In this document: in pieces, positions 19,401 to 29,415 of the stretch | How the letters are laid out: the number at the start of each line of letters is the position of its first letter | Numbering within the stretch: the first letter of the stretch is position 1 | DNA from: an uncultured Verrucomicrobiales bacterium | GTDB lineage: Bacteria; Verrucomicrobiota; Verrucomicrobiia; Verrucomicrobiales; DEV007 | Direction of reading: 5' to 3' | Assembly: GCA_938082635.1 (NCBI GenBank) | Contig: CALLLI010000224.1 | Coordinates: 1 to 64,000, forward strand | Length of the DNA stretch: 64,000 nt | Notes under the pieces: generated by a model | What the model was told of the DNA's origin: nothing | Database searches by the model: none | The model's input: only the letters and a program-made list of their open reading frames with translations | Translations under genes and position numbers: made by a program

Positions 19401-22182
19401 CGCCATCGGTCTCGACAACGTTGCTGAACAACTCAAGGTGGAGTCCGCAAATTTCCCTGAAGTTCAAGGCGATCCGCGCTTCGTCGGCGGCTTTCCCGTG
19501 GGTGGTCATTTCCGAGTCTATCACAATGACTTCTATGGCAACAAGGGTCACAACGATGTCTTCGACGCCGACAGCGGTCGCTGGGGCGTGAGCCCAGTGC
19601 TAGACTGCCGCTACAATCACTTTCATGGCCCCGTGGGTGACGAACACATGGACCTCGGTGGCGATGCCTATGTCGCCTTCAATATCTTTGAGAACGTCAA
19701 CAAAGATGAATTCACGTCTGACCGTGGCTATGCCAATGCCATCTCCACGGGAGATCGCGGCAGCGGCACCACGGTCGTGGTGGTTGGCAATGTCTTTCGC
19801 AACGTCGAGCATGCCATCAACTGCAAGGTCAACACGGCCACCATCTTCGAGCATAACACGTGCTTAGATTTCTTCAGCGACTACGACTACCGTTCCGGAA
19901 ACATCCAGCAAGACATCCAGGCATCTGCCGTAAACTTATTCGTCCCCGAAGACTTCGGCCCGACTCCTGGTGATGGCGCCTACCTCGGTTACAATGTCTT
20001 CCATGGCTCGCAAGACACTCCGGGCCTCTTCATCCCAGGCAAAGGCTTCCCTCGCCTCATCAGCTGGGCTGACCAGGATGTGCCCGCCCGTCCTCCCAAG
20101 ACGAGCCGCATTCAATTCTATCACAACCTCATCGATTCAGCTCTAGAGGATGAATCCATCGGCGAACGACACCCGGGTAGCGTCTTTGATCCGCAATGGG
20201 GAGAAGGCAATGTGCGTGGACTTCCTGACACCCGCCTCGCTCCTAACGACCTTCCCTACGGCGCAGAGATCCCCGAGTGGGCCTACGTCACTGGAATCAC
20301 AGAGACTTCTGGAACTGAAGTCTCTCTAACCATCGGCGGCCCTGGCATCTTCGCCTATCGCTGGCGACTCGATAACGGACCTTGGAGTGATCCCATCGCG
20401 ATTGCTCCAGGCAGATTTCCCCGTGACACGCCCACGACCCGAACCGCCGTTCTTCTCCTTCAAGAACTAACACTCGGACAGCATCGCATGGAAATTCGTG
20501 GGCAAGACTTCGTAGGGAATTGGCAGCCCGAAGAGACACCAACCGTTCTAGAATGGGAAGTTGAAGACAACTCTACCAACATTGTCCTCAACGAAATTCG
20601 CGCTTCCGGAGGTGATGCCCTAGAGCTCTTCAATCGAGGAGAAGCTGTCGACCTCACAGGCTGGTCTGTAAGCGAAGATCCCACCCTCATGACAAACCCC
20701 TCCTTCCCTGAAGGCACGATGATCGAGACGGGCGGCTATTTCATCGTTGAAGACATCCAGATCGATCGCGATGGCGACACACTCTATCTCATGGATTCGA
20801 ATGGGAGCCTACACGATCTCATCGAGTTCGACTACCAACCGAAGGGCTACACGTTAGGCCGTTTCGGAAACGAATGGCAGCTTTGTCAAGACACTCTTGG
20901 GGAGGCCAACGAGGCCGTTGCCTTGGGAGATGTAAGGGAGTTACGTATCCACGAGATACTCGCAGCCACCAGCAGCGGGCCCCTTTCAGACTGGCTTGAG
21001 TTACACAATCCTCTCATGAACCCAGTCGCGCTGACCGGGCTCCATCTCACTGACAATTTCGCTGGAGTTCCCGCAGCTTACACCTTTCCTGCACACTCCT
21101 ATCTGGGACCAGAAGGCTATCTTGCCCTCGAGGCAGACGGCGAAGATAAAGAAGGCCATGTACCTTTCTCTATCAACGCCGATGGTGAGACCCTAGTATT
21201 GACCAGTGAAGGCGGAGAGATCATCGACCGCGTCTTCCTCAGCCCACAAACAGAAGACCACTCTGTCACTTGGACGACGAATGGAATCGCCTCCTTTGCG
21301 ATCATTCCAAGCCGAGGCTTCGACCCAGCTGAAGAAGAGCTCTCACGCATGCACAGCCTGCTCGACCATCTTAGAATAACCGAGATCCACAACGAGTCGC
21401 TTCCACTGAAAGGCGAGGAGTTCATTGAACTTACCAACACCGGGGACACACCGCTCGATCTCACGGGCGTCAGCTTCACTTTTGGAATTGAATTCACGTT
21501 TCCAGAAATGGTGTTAGATTCCAACTCTTACGTAATTGTGGTCAGAGAGGAAGCTGCCATACGAGCACGCTTTCCGGAGGCTGACCTGCCCATCGCAGGC
21601 GTCTTCGATGGGAAACTGGGGAATAACGGCGAGCAGATCACGCTCATGCTTCCGGAGCCTTACCACACAGCCATCTTGGACTTCTCCTACGAACATCGCG
21701 ATCCCGGCTACTCACTGGAGATCGTCGACACCGAAGCCATGACCTGGAAATGGGGCGACACCCTCCACGGCACGCCAGCCGGTTTCACCACAGGGCCCAC
21801 CGCTTCTCTAACAGGTTACTTAAAGTGGGCAGTAGACTTCAATCAGCCAAGCACTACCACTGACACCGACGAAGACGGTGTCAGCGCGCTGATGGAGTAT
21901 GCCCTAGGAACCAGCCCTAACCGGGGCGAGCCACTTCTCCTACCGCGCATCTCCCCAGATCGACGGTTCATCGTCCCAGTGAATCGTGAGAGCACTGATT
22001 TAATCTACGTCATCGAAACGTCTTCTGATCTGCAGATATGGGAACCTACCGCCACTCGTGGTGTGCGACAGGCCTGGCCATTAAGTCTCGATCCCCAGCC
22101 TTCCGCCACAAACACCACCACCGTTCAGCTAACCTTGCCAGACGAGGCGACCTTCGTGCGCTTGCGCGTGGAGTTGCCTTAG
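16450..22182 (+). CDS. Giant secreted lamin-tail-domain / CotH-kinase-like / parallel beta-helix protein
   Basis: LTD repeats (VINEFMFHAPGN..DDTREEWIELYNTS..INVSGWRF), CotH-like core (FILLPHDLDTVMSIGERDF), right-handed beta-helix style segment (19000-20200), further LTDs, C-terminal DTDEDGVSALMEYALGTSP. Confidence 0.85.
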   Translation: MSLGSIHYLAYLSLLIATVPALLASPVINEFMFHAPGNPADDTREEWIELYNTSKTSINVSGWRFTKGIDFAIPEGTQLPANGFLIVAADTATFHTAHPDINTDVIGNWSGRLSNDSETITLTNANGNPVDQLDYATQGDWGLRTQSAPEKEITGWIWENKADGDGHSLEKRQPLVRLSSGMAWAPSTEAGGTPGATNSTFTENLAPVIQDVEHEPIIPKSSDTITITAQVTDDADPSPEVSLFYRIDGDQPWQRQAMLDNNSTHKTTIGPFSNKAIIEYYIEAQDAEEPKHSWPRRSKKPGGGINIFDVDELEQFNNALVQVDDAYHLNSWEPGSPPRYRIIMTAEQRDLLKKAQDLSSRSVPINVAFHATFVSEDGTGVKARHNVAVRDRGFSSRSGTPVNYHVAFPSGDRWNESKSIQLNSRFPFSQALGAAMFQLAGLSTTEAVPVDVFVNGVSTADTGAIGYSRYVRAEPVNGDWMKRLLPNDPNGNLYRIDDHAAIGTGQFDYAGEDAAPYDVTYLKKTNEALHDYSDIVRLTKVLNQAAPKTFRQEVDQVVNVRQWLRYLATNALIANQEGGLATGRADDFAIYSGVEDPRFILLPHDLDTVMSIGERDFNSTRLDIFVYRRLRGMQKLLSDDTQTIREYYQVYLEMLDDWFNSETIDPVIDQIFEGWVPNDKITKAKSFVVERSDYVLSQIPQENVTIPRPETLERINGRIQSTTGNISFEGRFHVGDVGSIMIGGVEASLSYGERTNLLTSGQWSWDSAASILSPGVNVLAVQYYSEPGGQGEIVHTNTFEVFYRQPVTQVSADSYGDADADNVIHWTKDESPFHLVSDVTIPARTQLRIEPGVQVYLESKVRLTVEGTLQVLGEPNQRVRFGPHPQADDEDDPLLPGQQFGAPKWGGIRLTDSLSPENKILYTDFINAQPTDNKGSIGIIRSECFIDHCTFSGTHYRMVYGRNCSLTVQYCTFPDMFAEDENPVAIGLDNVAEQLKVESANFPEVQGDPRFVGGFPVGGHFRVYHNDFYGNKGHNDVFDADSGRWGVSPVLDCRYNHFHGPVGDEHMDLGGDAYVAFNIFENVNKDEFTSDRGYANAISTGDRGSGTTVVVVGNVFRNVEHAINCKVNTATIFEHNTCLDFFSDYDYRSGNIQQDIQASAVNLFVPEDFGPTPGDGAYLGYNVFHGSQDTPGLFIPGKGFPRLISWADQDVPARPPKTSRIQFYHNLIDSALEDESIGERHPGSVFDPQWGEGNVRGLPDTRLAPNDLPYGAEIPEWAYVTGITETSGTEVSLTIGGPGIFAYRWRLDNGPWSDPIAIAPGRFPRDTPTTRTAVLLLQELTLGQHRMEIRGQDFVGNWQPEETPTVLEWEVEDNSTNIVLNEIRASGGDALELFNRGEAVDLTGWSVSEDPTLMTNPSFPEGTMIETGGYFIVEDIQIDRDGDTLYLMDSNGSLHDLIEFDYQPKGYTLGRFGNEWQLCQDTLGEANEAVALGDVRELRIHEILAATSSGPLSDWLELHNPLMNPVALTGLHLTDNFAGVPAAYTFPAHSYLGPEGYLALEADGEDKEGHVPFSINADGETLVLTSEGGEIIDRVFLSPQTEDHSVTWTTNGIASFAIIPSRGFDPAEEELSRMHSLLDHLRITEIHNESLPLKGEEFIELTNTGDTPLDLTGVSFTFGIEFTFPEMVLDSNSYVIVVREEAAIRARFPEADLPIAGVFDGKLGNNGEQITLMLPEPYHTAILDFSYEHRDPGYSLEIVDTEAMTWKWGDTLHGTPAGFTTGPTASLTGYLKWAVDFNQPSTTTDTDEDGVSALMEYALGTSPNRGEPLLLPRISPDRRFIVPVNRESTDLIYVIETSSDLQIWEPTATRGVRQAWPLSLDPQPSATNTTTVQLTLPDEATFVRLRVELP

Positions 22183-22196
22183 TGTCTGCTTGGCGC

Positions 22197-23078
22197 ATGA
22201 CATCTATCGACCCGCTGAACGCCTCTTGGAAAGCACCGGGACTGCATTTCGAAGAAGGGCTCGGTGATTTACCTATTGCAAAACTCAGTCACGAAGGCGC
22301 TGAGGCGAGTATCGCCCTTCACGGCGCGCACGTCCTCTCATACACACCACAAGGAGCCAAACCTATCTTATGGCTGAGTAAAGAGGCGATCTTCAAAGAC
22401 GGCAAAGCCATTCGCGGCGGCATCCCGGTTTGCTGGCCATGGTTTGCGAATCACCCGAGTGAGCCTAACTATCCGGCTCACGGCGTTGCTCGCACGAGCT
22501 CATGGACTGTTATCGATACGGCACCTGCTAGTCTCACCTTGGAGCTGCAAGCTGATGAAACGACCCGCCAGCATTTCCCCCATAATTTCGTTCTACGATT
22601 GCAGGCCACCTTGTCTGACACTCTCGAGGTCAAGCTAAGCATTCACAATCCAGGTCCAGACGCCTTCACCTACACCGGCGCCTTGCACACCTACTTTGCC
22701 GTTTCACACATCGACCGAGCACGCGTCGAGGGGCTAGACGGACGACCATACATTGACTCTATCGATGGGAAATCCCGTAAGACGCAATCCGGCCCCATCC
22801 ATTTCAAGGAAGAAGTCGACCGGATCTATCTAGAAACCGAGGACGACTGTCTCGTCTGCGATGAAGGCTGGGATCGCACGATTCGGATCGAAAAAGAAGG
22901 AAGCCGCTCGACCGTGGTCTGGAATCCTTGGATCGCCAAGGCCCAGCGCATGGCCGATTTCGGTGATCAAGAATACCAAGAAATGCTCTGTGTGGAGACC
23001 ACAAACGCGGCAGACGATGCCATGGCTGTCCCACCAGGGCAGGTCCATCGTGTCCAACTCACTCTCAGCCAGGACTAG
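22197..23078 (+). CDS. D-hexose-6-phosphate mutarotase (glucose-6-phosphate 1-epimerase, YeaD type)
   Basis: GAHVLSYTPQGAKPILWLSKEAIFKDGKAIRGGIPVCWPWFANHP...GALHTYFAVSHID...VVWNPWIAKAQRMADFGDQEYQEMLCVETTNA. Confidence 0.92.
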   Translation: MTSIDPLNASWKAPGLHFEEGLGDLPIAKLSHEGAEASIALHGAHVLSYTPQGAKPILWLSKEAIFKDGKAIRGGIPVCWPWFANHPSEPNYPAHGVARTSSWTVIDTAPASLTLELQADETTRQHFPHNFVLRLQATLSDTLEVKLSIHNPGPDAFTYTGALHTYFAVSHIDRARVEGLDGRPYIDSIDGKSRKTQSGPIHFKEEVDRIYLETEDDCLVCDEGWDRTIRIEKEGSRSTVVWNPWIAKAQRMADFGDQEYQEMLCVETTNAADDAMAVPPGQVHRVQLTLSQD

Positions 23079-23151
23079 CGCCAGGCCGAACTATCGATTA
23101 GCTTGCACTTGGCAAGACGACTTCCCGTCTTCACGCTTGGCCCCTACGCTC

Positions 23152-26100
23152 ATGAAGAAACCCCTATTCCTTGTCCTAAGTCTGGTCTTCCCCTTGCTCG
23201 TTGCACGCGCGCAAGACACCGCCATCATCTCTGAATTCATGGCCTCCAACCTGGAAGCGCTTGAAGACGACGATGGCGACTCCTCGGATTGGATCGAGTT
23301 CTACAATCCCACTGGAAGTGACCTCAGTCTGCGCGATCACTTCCTGACTGACGATCGGCGCAATCTCCGCAAATGGAAGGTGCCAGGTTCACTCAGCGTT
23401 TCTCCAGGCGGCTACGGCCTCCTCTTTGCTTCAGGCAAAGATCGTGGTGGACTCTTTGCTTCCACCTTCCATACAAATTTCGAACTGAGCGAGTCAGGTG
23501 AGTATCTGGCCCTGGTCGCTCCGGATGGGGAAACCATCTTAAGTGAGTTTGCTAGCAAATACCCCAAACAACGTGTCGGACTCTCCTATGGTATCGGGAA
23601 CAACGAGAATGCTGGCACTGAGGAACGCTATTTCGAAACACCGACACCACGTGCCGCCAACGGCCCTGGTCGCGTTGATCTTCCGCCTCGCGTTGCCGAC
23701 ACAAAGTTCAGTGTGAGCCGAGGTTTCTATGAAGAGCCTATCACCGTCGAGATCACGACCGAAACAGAAGGGGCGGTGATCTACTATAGCACTGACGGAA
23801 GTGATCCGAGCAAAGGATCCGTCTTCGTTCCTGGGAATTCTTATACGGAGCCGTTGATCATTGATGAAACGACAGTGCTACGCGCTCGCGCTTTCAAGGA
23901 TGGAATCGAGCCAACCAACATCGATACCAACACTTACATCTTCACTAGCAGTGTAAAACGTCAGCCAGATGATCCAGTCGGTTATCCGGAAAGATGGGAG
24001 CAAGGCCAGAGTGCCGACTACGAGATGGACCCAGACGTGGTGGATGATCCCGCTTACAAAGATGAGATCGAAGTAGCCCTCAAGGATATTCCTTCGATCT
24101 CGGTCGTCTCTGATCCTGACAATCTCTTTGGGAGAGACGGTCTGTATCTCAATGTGACTCGAAGACCGCAACAAGGTGAGGGTGCCGATTTCAATTATGA
24201 ATATGGAGTCTCGGCCGAGTTCCTTTTTGCGGATGGTGAAGCCCTGCAAATTGACTGCGGCCTTCGCTCGCAGGGAGGTGCAAGCCGAAACCCCGGGAGT
24301 TCGCCAAAGCACGCGATGAGCTTACGCTTCAGAAATGCGTATGGTGCTGGCAAGCTCGCCTTTCCCCTGCTGAAGGATTCACCGCAAACTGCATTCAACT
24401 CCATCCAACTTCGGGCCCGCTATAACAATACTTGGCATCATAGCAACAGCGCCCAGCAGGGACGCGCCCAGTTAATGCGGGATCAGTTTGCCCGCGATAC
24501 AGCGTTGGACATGGGCTTCGAAGGGGCCGGTCATGGCAACTACTTCCATCTTTTTTTAAATGGTCTCTACTGGGGGATCTACAATGTCCATGAACGTATG
24601 GATCACACCCACTATGCGTTCTATTACGGTGGTCAAGCGGGTGAGATTGATGCGCTAAATGGTGGTAGCGCAACCAACGGGTCCACCTCTGAGTACAACG
24701 CGATGAAGAGCGCTGTGTCTAATGATAATACACCTTGGGAACGCATTGAAGAGCTTGTGGACATTGATGACTACATTGATTGGACGATCGTTCAGCGTTG
24801 GATGGGAAATCATGATCTTAAGAATGACGGCAACTGGAAAGCTGCTGGTGGTGGTCCTGGCAAATTGCCATGGCGTTTCTTCTTGTGGGATACGGAGCGA
24901 ATTATCGAGGAAGTGAACTTCCGGTTACCGACGCCTGTGGCCGATCCTACTGGTATTCTGGATAACCTCAGTGATCACCCGGAATTTGTTCGCCGCTTTG
25001 GCGACCGCCTACAAAAGCACATGTACAATGGCGGCGCGCTCACTCCCCAAGCCAACATCAGCCGATGGCAAGAACGGGCCGACGAACTCCACCTTGCCAT
25101 GATTGCGGAGAGCGCCCGATGGGGTGACTATCGCCGCGCAAATAATCCCTACACCCGGGATGACGAATGGCTGACGGAACAAAAGCGCATTCTTGAAGAC
25201 TTTTTTCCTAACCGTGGAGAGGAAGCACTCGATAACTTCGAAGGTTGGGGGCTCTATCCGAAAATGGCTGGCGTCGATCTGGGACAGGTCGGCGGAGCAG
25301 TTGCGCAGGATTTCACTCTGAAGCTGTCGTCAAAAGGTGTCTCTTTATTCAATCCAGGAAAGATCTACTACACGCTGAATGGAAACGATCCGAGCACGAT
25401 GGCCGGAGAGATCGATTCGGAAGCGATTGAATATTCCAGTGGAGTAACTCTCACGGATTCCGCATGGGTGAAAGCGCGTGTCCGGACCTCGAGTGGAGAT
25501 TGGAGTGCCCTGACGGAATCTTACTACCGTGTCGCGGCGCCCCCAGCAAATGCCTCGAACACGGTGATCTCCGAAGTGATGTATCATCCGGCACCGCCCA
25601 CCGCTGACGAATCGGCAGCGGGTCACGTGAGTAGCGATGACTTTGAGTATGTCGAGTTGCACAATGCCAGTGATCAAGTGGTGGATCTCACGGGGTGCCG
25701 CTTTAGTCGGGGGCTGCGCTATGAGTTTGTGGCCGGTCCAAATGCTTTGTTAGCGCCCGGTGCGAGCTTGATCCTCGTCGTTGATGAAGCCGCGTTTCGT
25801 TTCCGATATGGCGATGCGATTGCCATTGCCGGAATCTATGATGGTAGCCTGACAAACGGCAGCGAAGCGATCGAGCTCATCAATCCTGAAGGTGCAGTTA
25901 TTCAGGAGTTTGAGTACAGTGATGGCGGCTCGTGGCCCCAAACGGCCGATGGCGTAGGCTTCTCACTCGTTCTCACGGATAACAGCGCTGATCCAAGCAA
26001 AGGCACCTCTTGGCGCGCAAGTGCTGCGCTGGGTGGCTCCCCGGGCACTGATGAAACGGCTCCAAGCTTTGGTGTCGTGATCAATGAGATTCTTACCAAC

Positions 26101-27450
26101 TCCGCACCGCCTGCGGTCGATGCGATCGAGCTTTTCAATAGCGGAGCCGAAGCCGTCGACCTGAGTGGCTGGCTCCTGACGGACGATCCAAATGAACCCA
26201 GCAAGTATACCATTGGAGCAGTATCCAACATTCCTGCTGGGGGCTACCTCGTGATCCTTGAAGACAATGACAGTGATCCTGCAAACAATGCTGACTTGCC
26301 TGCCGAGTTCTTTGGCAACGCCTTCTCGCTCAGTTCACGTGGCGACGCCATTCACCTCTTCTCCGCTCAGAGTGACGGCCAATTGACCGGCTACAGCAAT
26401 GGCTTTTCGTTCGGCGATGCCGAAGAAGGCGTCACCTTTGGGCGAGTCGTCGATTCACAAGGCCGGGTCGAGTATCCTACCCAGGCAACGGCTTCACTCG
26501 GTGATGCCAACAGCGCTCCACGCATTGGCCAGGTTGTCTTCTCAGAGATCATGTACCATTCCTCTCAAGCCGACGACGCCGGTGAATTTCTCGAATTGGT
26601 CAACCGCTCTCAAGCTTCTGTCAGTCTCGCAGGCTGGCAGATAAGCGGCATCGGATTCACCTTCCCCGAAGGCGCCACCATCGCGGCAGGAGAGGTCATT
26701 CTCGTCACCCGCGCCACAGCCGATGCGGCCCGCGCCCTCTACCCGAGCATTCCTGACGGCGTTACCATCTTCGGTGGCTTCAACGGACGACTCAACAACG
26801 ACGGTGAACGCCTCGCCCTAGAACGTCTGGGCGAAACCTACCTCGACAACGGGATCGAGAAGACGACACAGATCACTGAAGACTCGCTTCGTTACAATGA
26901 CGCAGAACCTTGGCCAATTGCAGCCGACGGGACAGGCCGTTCACTTGAACGCACCTCACTAGATGCCTATGCCGATGAAGTCATGAGCTGGAACGCGTCT
27001 ACTGCCGAGCAAGGTAGCCCTGGCACTGCTGATGGAGGTGTCGAGCCTCAACCAGGACTTACTTTCGCACAATGGCAGGCCGAAACGTTTAGCGCTAATC
27101 AGTTAGGCAATGACGCAATCGCAGGCCCCATGGCTGACCCAGACACAGACGGCTTCATCAATCGACTAGAGTATGTCTTTGCCACAGACCCACTAACGTC
27201 AGAGAGCGGCGCAGTCATCACAGCCATCACCGAGGGAGATGCCGTTAAGGTGCGCTATCAACGTCGACGCAATCTCGAGGGATCCCCCGTCAACGCCGAA
27301 ATCTCCCAAGATCTTCAGGGCTGGCAGGCTGCAGGTGCCGCTGTTATTGAATCTGAAACCACTGTCATCGATGCCACACGCGAGACCGTGACACTCACAC
27401 TAGACAGTTCTATGGATGTGCATTTCCTGCGCCTCTCCGTTTCGGAATAG
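23152..27450 (+). CDS. Giant secreted LTD / chitobiase C-terminal-like / CotH-kinase-like protein
   Basis: MKKPLFLVLSLVFPLLVARAQDTAIISEFMASNLEALEDDDGDSSDWIEFYNP...VIYYSTDGSDPSKGSVF...YWGIYNVHERMDHTHYAFYYGG...RFFLWDTERIIEEVNF...; C-terminal VHFLRLSVSE. Internal ATG preferred over track start. Confidence 0.88.
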   Translation: MKKPLFLVLSLVFPLLVARAQDTAIISEFMASNLEALEDDDGDSSDWIEFYNPTGSDLSLRDHFLTDDRRNLRKWKVPGSLSVSPGGYGLLFASGKDRGGLFASTFHTNFELSESGEYLALVAPDGETILSEFASKYPKQRVGLSYGIGNNENAGTEERYFETPTPRAANGPGRVDLPPRVADTKFSVSRGFYEEPITVEITTETEGAVIYYSTDGSDPSKGSVFVPGNSYTEPLIIDETTVLRARAFKDGIEPTNIDTNTYIFTSSVKRQPDDPVGYPERWEQGQSADYEMDPDVVDDPAYKDEIEVALKDIPSISVVSDPDNLFGRDGLYLNVTRRPQQGEGADFNYEYGVSAEFLFADGEALQIDCGLRSQGGASRNPGSSPKHAMSLRFRNAYGAGKLAFPLLKDSPQTAFNSIQLRARYNNTWHHSNSAQQGRAQLMRDQFARDTALDMGFEGAGHGNYFHLFLNGLYWGIYNVHERMDHTHYAFYYGGQAGEIDALNGGSATNGSTSEYNAMKSAVSNDNTPWERIEELVDIDDYIDWTIVQRWMGNHDLKNDGNWKAAGGGPGKLPWRFFLWDTERIIEEVNFRLPTPVADPTGILDNLSDHPEFVRRFGDRLQKHMYNGGALTPQANISRWQERADELHLAMIAESARWGDYRRANNPYTRDDEWLTEQKRILEDFFPNRGEEALDNFEGWGLYPKMAGVDLGQVGGAVAQDFTLKLSSKGVSLFNPGKIYYTLNGNDPSTMAGEIDSEAIEYSSGVTLTDSAWVKARVRTSSGDWSALTESYYRVAAPPANASNTVISEVMYHPAPPTADESAAGHVSSDDFEYVELHNASDQVVDLTGCRFSRGLRYEFVAGPNALLAPGASLILVVDEAAFRFRYGDAIAIAGIYDGSLTNGSEAIELINPEGAVIQEFEYSDGGSWPQTADGVGFSLVLTDNSADPSKGTSWRASAALGGSPGTDETAPSFGVVINEILTNSAPPAVDAIELFNSGAEAVDLSGWLLTDDPNEPSKYTIGAVSNIPAGGYLVILEDNDSDPANNADLPAEFFGNAFSLSSRGDAIHLFSAQSDGQLTGYSNGFSFGDAEEGVTFGRVVDSQGRVEYPTQATASLGDANSAPRIGQVVFSEIMYHSSQADDAGEFLELVNRSQASVSLAGWQISGIGFTFPEGATIAAGEVILVTRATADAARALYPSIPDGVTIFGGFNGRLNNDGERLALERLGETYLDNGIEKTTQITEDSLRYNDAEPWPIAADGTGRSLERTSLDAYADEVMSWNASTAEQGSPGTADGGVEPQPGLTFAQWQAETFSANQLGNDAIAGPMADPDTDGFINRLEYVFATDPLTSESGAVITAITEGDAVKVRYQRRRNLEGSPVNAEISQDLQGWQAAGAAVIESETTVIDATRETVTLTLDSSMDVHFLRLSVSE

Positions 27451-28515
27451 ATGATTCGAGTTCTCCTTTGCCTCGTTCTCCTCTGTCCTGACATCCTCGC
27501 CGAAGAGGCGCCCTCCAGTTTCGGATCCAAGCAACAGAGCCAAGCCTATCGCTGGCTTTGCTCAAAGGATTCCAATACCCGCAGGCGCGCTCACCAATCC
27601 CTTGGCCAGCTCTCAGAGAACGATGGGGCTATCCACAAACGCCTTCTCAAAAAGGCGCACCAGCACCATGCCACACCGTTGGAGAATGCCTTGGAGCGCG
27701 TTTACCAGAACCTCCAGCCATTCGCCGAAGCCCGACGGAATTGGAACTACGAATGCACAAAAGCACTCAAGCTGGGTCGAAAGAACTTGGACTATGACAC
27801 CAATGACCTGAAGAAGCTTGATCAGCTCCTCAAGAAAGTAGCCCGCACCTATAGAGAACTCCAAAGACAAGCGCAGGCCGCCAGCAACAGTCGGAAGGCC
27901 TTGGAGCCAGCTGGAAAAGTTCTGCTAGAACTCGACATGGAACTGGCCATGCTCGTAGGTGACGAAGAGGACGCCTTTGATCTTTCGTTAATCGAGGTCT
28001 ACGAGGACCTGCCTTTCGGGGACAATGTCATTGACTTGATCAAACAGGCCGAAAGCCTCATCGCGCAACACCAGCAGTTTGTTCAGATCGACGCCTATAA
28101 CAACGAAGCCTCGAAATGGCCGACATCACCCCAACGGGGCTTTGCCAAGATCATCAACGAGATGCGCATCGAGCTAGGCCTCAGTCCGCTCTACTTGCAG
28201 AAAGAACTCACTCAAGGAAGCATCCATCACAGCGCCGAAATGGCCAAGCTTGGCTACTTTGCACACCAGTCCCCCACTCCTGCGAATGCCTCACCAGCGA
28301 AACGCGCGAAGAACGCAAGCTACGCCGGCAGCTGGCAAGGCGAGAACATCTACAAAGGAAGCAGCTCACCCATGGCCGCCTACGTCGCGTGGTGGAAGAG
28401 CGATGGCCACCGCAAGATCATGCTCATGGATGGCCCGAACCACCTAGGAATCGGTCTGGTCAAAGCCCATTGGACGTTGAGCATGGGCAAAGGGAAGGCT
28501 CCAAATAGCACTTAG
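27451..28515 (+). CDS. CAP (SCP/PR-1) domain exported protein
   Basis: INEMRIELGLSPLYLQKELTQGSIHHSAEMAKLGYFAHQSP...GENIYKGSSSPMAAYVAWWKSDGHRKIMLMDGPNHLGIGLV. Confidence 0.85.
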   Translation: MIRVLLCLVLLCPDILAEEAPSSFGSKQQSQAYRWLCSKDSNTRRRAHQSLGQLSENDGAIHKRLLKKAHQHHATPLENALERVYQNLQPFAEARRNWNYECTKALKLGRKNLDYDTNDLKKLDQLLKKVARTYRELQRQAQAASNSRKALEPAGKVLLELDMELAMLVGDEEDAFDLSLIEVYEDLPFGDNVIDLIKQAESLIAQHQQFVQIDAYNNEASKWPTSPQRGFAKIINEMRIELGLSPLYLQKELTQGSIHHSAEMAKLGYFAHQSPTPANASPAKRAKNASYAGSWQGENIYKGSSSPMAAYVAWWKSDGHRKIMLMDGPNHLGIGLVKAHWTLSMGKGKAPNST

Positions 28516-28576
28516 CTCAGATAGACTTAACAGAAATTTAACAAAGCCATATTAAACCACAGCAGGAGTAGGGCGT

Positions 28577-29356
28577 CTACACTTCAGCCATTTTTTGAAA
28601 CGGCCGCACCGGAATCCCGCGCTTCTCAAGATGCACTTTGGCTTCAGCAATCGTGTATTCGCCAAAGTGAAAGATACTCGCCGCCAACACCGCGTCGGCT
28701 TTGCCTTCTGTGAGACCATCCGCAAGGTGATCAAGATTTCCCACGCCACCACTGGCGATGACGGGAATGGTAAGCGCCTCGCTCACGGTCCGGGTCAATT
28801 CCAGGTCGAAGCCGTCCTTAGTCCCATCCGCATCCATGCTCGTAAGCAAGATCTCTCCTGCGCCTAACTCTTCACCACGCTTTGCCCACTCGATCGCATC
28901 CAGCTCCGTTGGGTTGCGACCACCATGCGTGTAGACGGTCCAGCTTCCGCATTCGTTGCGCTTGGCATCGATGGCGAGGACAATGCACTGCACGCCAAAG
29001 GCACGAGCGCCTTCGGACAACACTTCAGGCCTGTGAATGGCCGCCGTGTTCACACTCACCTTATCGGCACCGGCACGAAGCATCCTGCGCATGTCCTCCA
29101 CTTCCCTGATACCGCCTCCGACTGTCAGGGGCATGTGACACTGCCGCGCGGTTTCTTCCACCACCTCCACCATGGTCTTACGCGCGTCTGACGACGCCGT
29201 GATGTCCAGGAAGACAAGCTCGTCTGCACCCTGACGTTGATACTCGATGGCGCACTCCACAGGATCTCCCGCGTCACGCAGGTTCACAAACTGAGTGCCC
29301 TTGACCACGCGGCCACCGGTGACATCGAGGCAAGGAATGATTCGTTTGGTCAGCAT
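28577..29356 (-). CDS. hisF: Imidazole glycerol phosphate synthase cyclase subunit
   Basis: [36 protein letters not shown]...[28 protein letters not shown]...ASGGVG. Confidence 0.97.
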   Translation of the reverse strand: MLTKRIIPCLDVTGGRVVKGTQFVNLRDAGDPVECAIEYQRQGADELVFLDITASSDARKTMVEVVEETARQCHMPLTVGGGIREVEDMRRMLRAGADKVSVNTAAIHRPEVLSEGARAFGVQCIVLAIDAKRNECGSWTVYTHGGRNPTELDAIEWAKRGEELGAGEILLTSMDADGTKDGFDLELTRTVSEALTIPVIASGGVGNLDHLADGLTEGKADAVLAASIFHFGEYTIAEAKVHLEKRGIPVRPFQKMAEV

Positions 29357-29415
29357 CGTGTGCTAACGTGACCGACGTCTCTCCGGGCGTCAAAAGGCAT
29401 TTATTTAGATAGACC

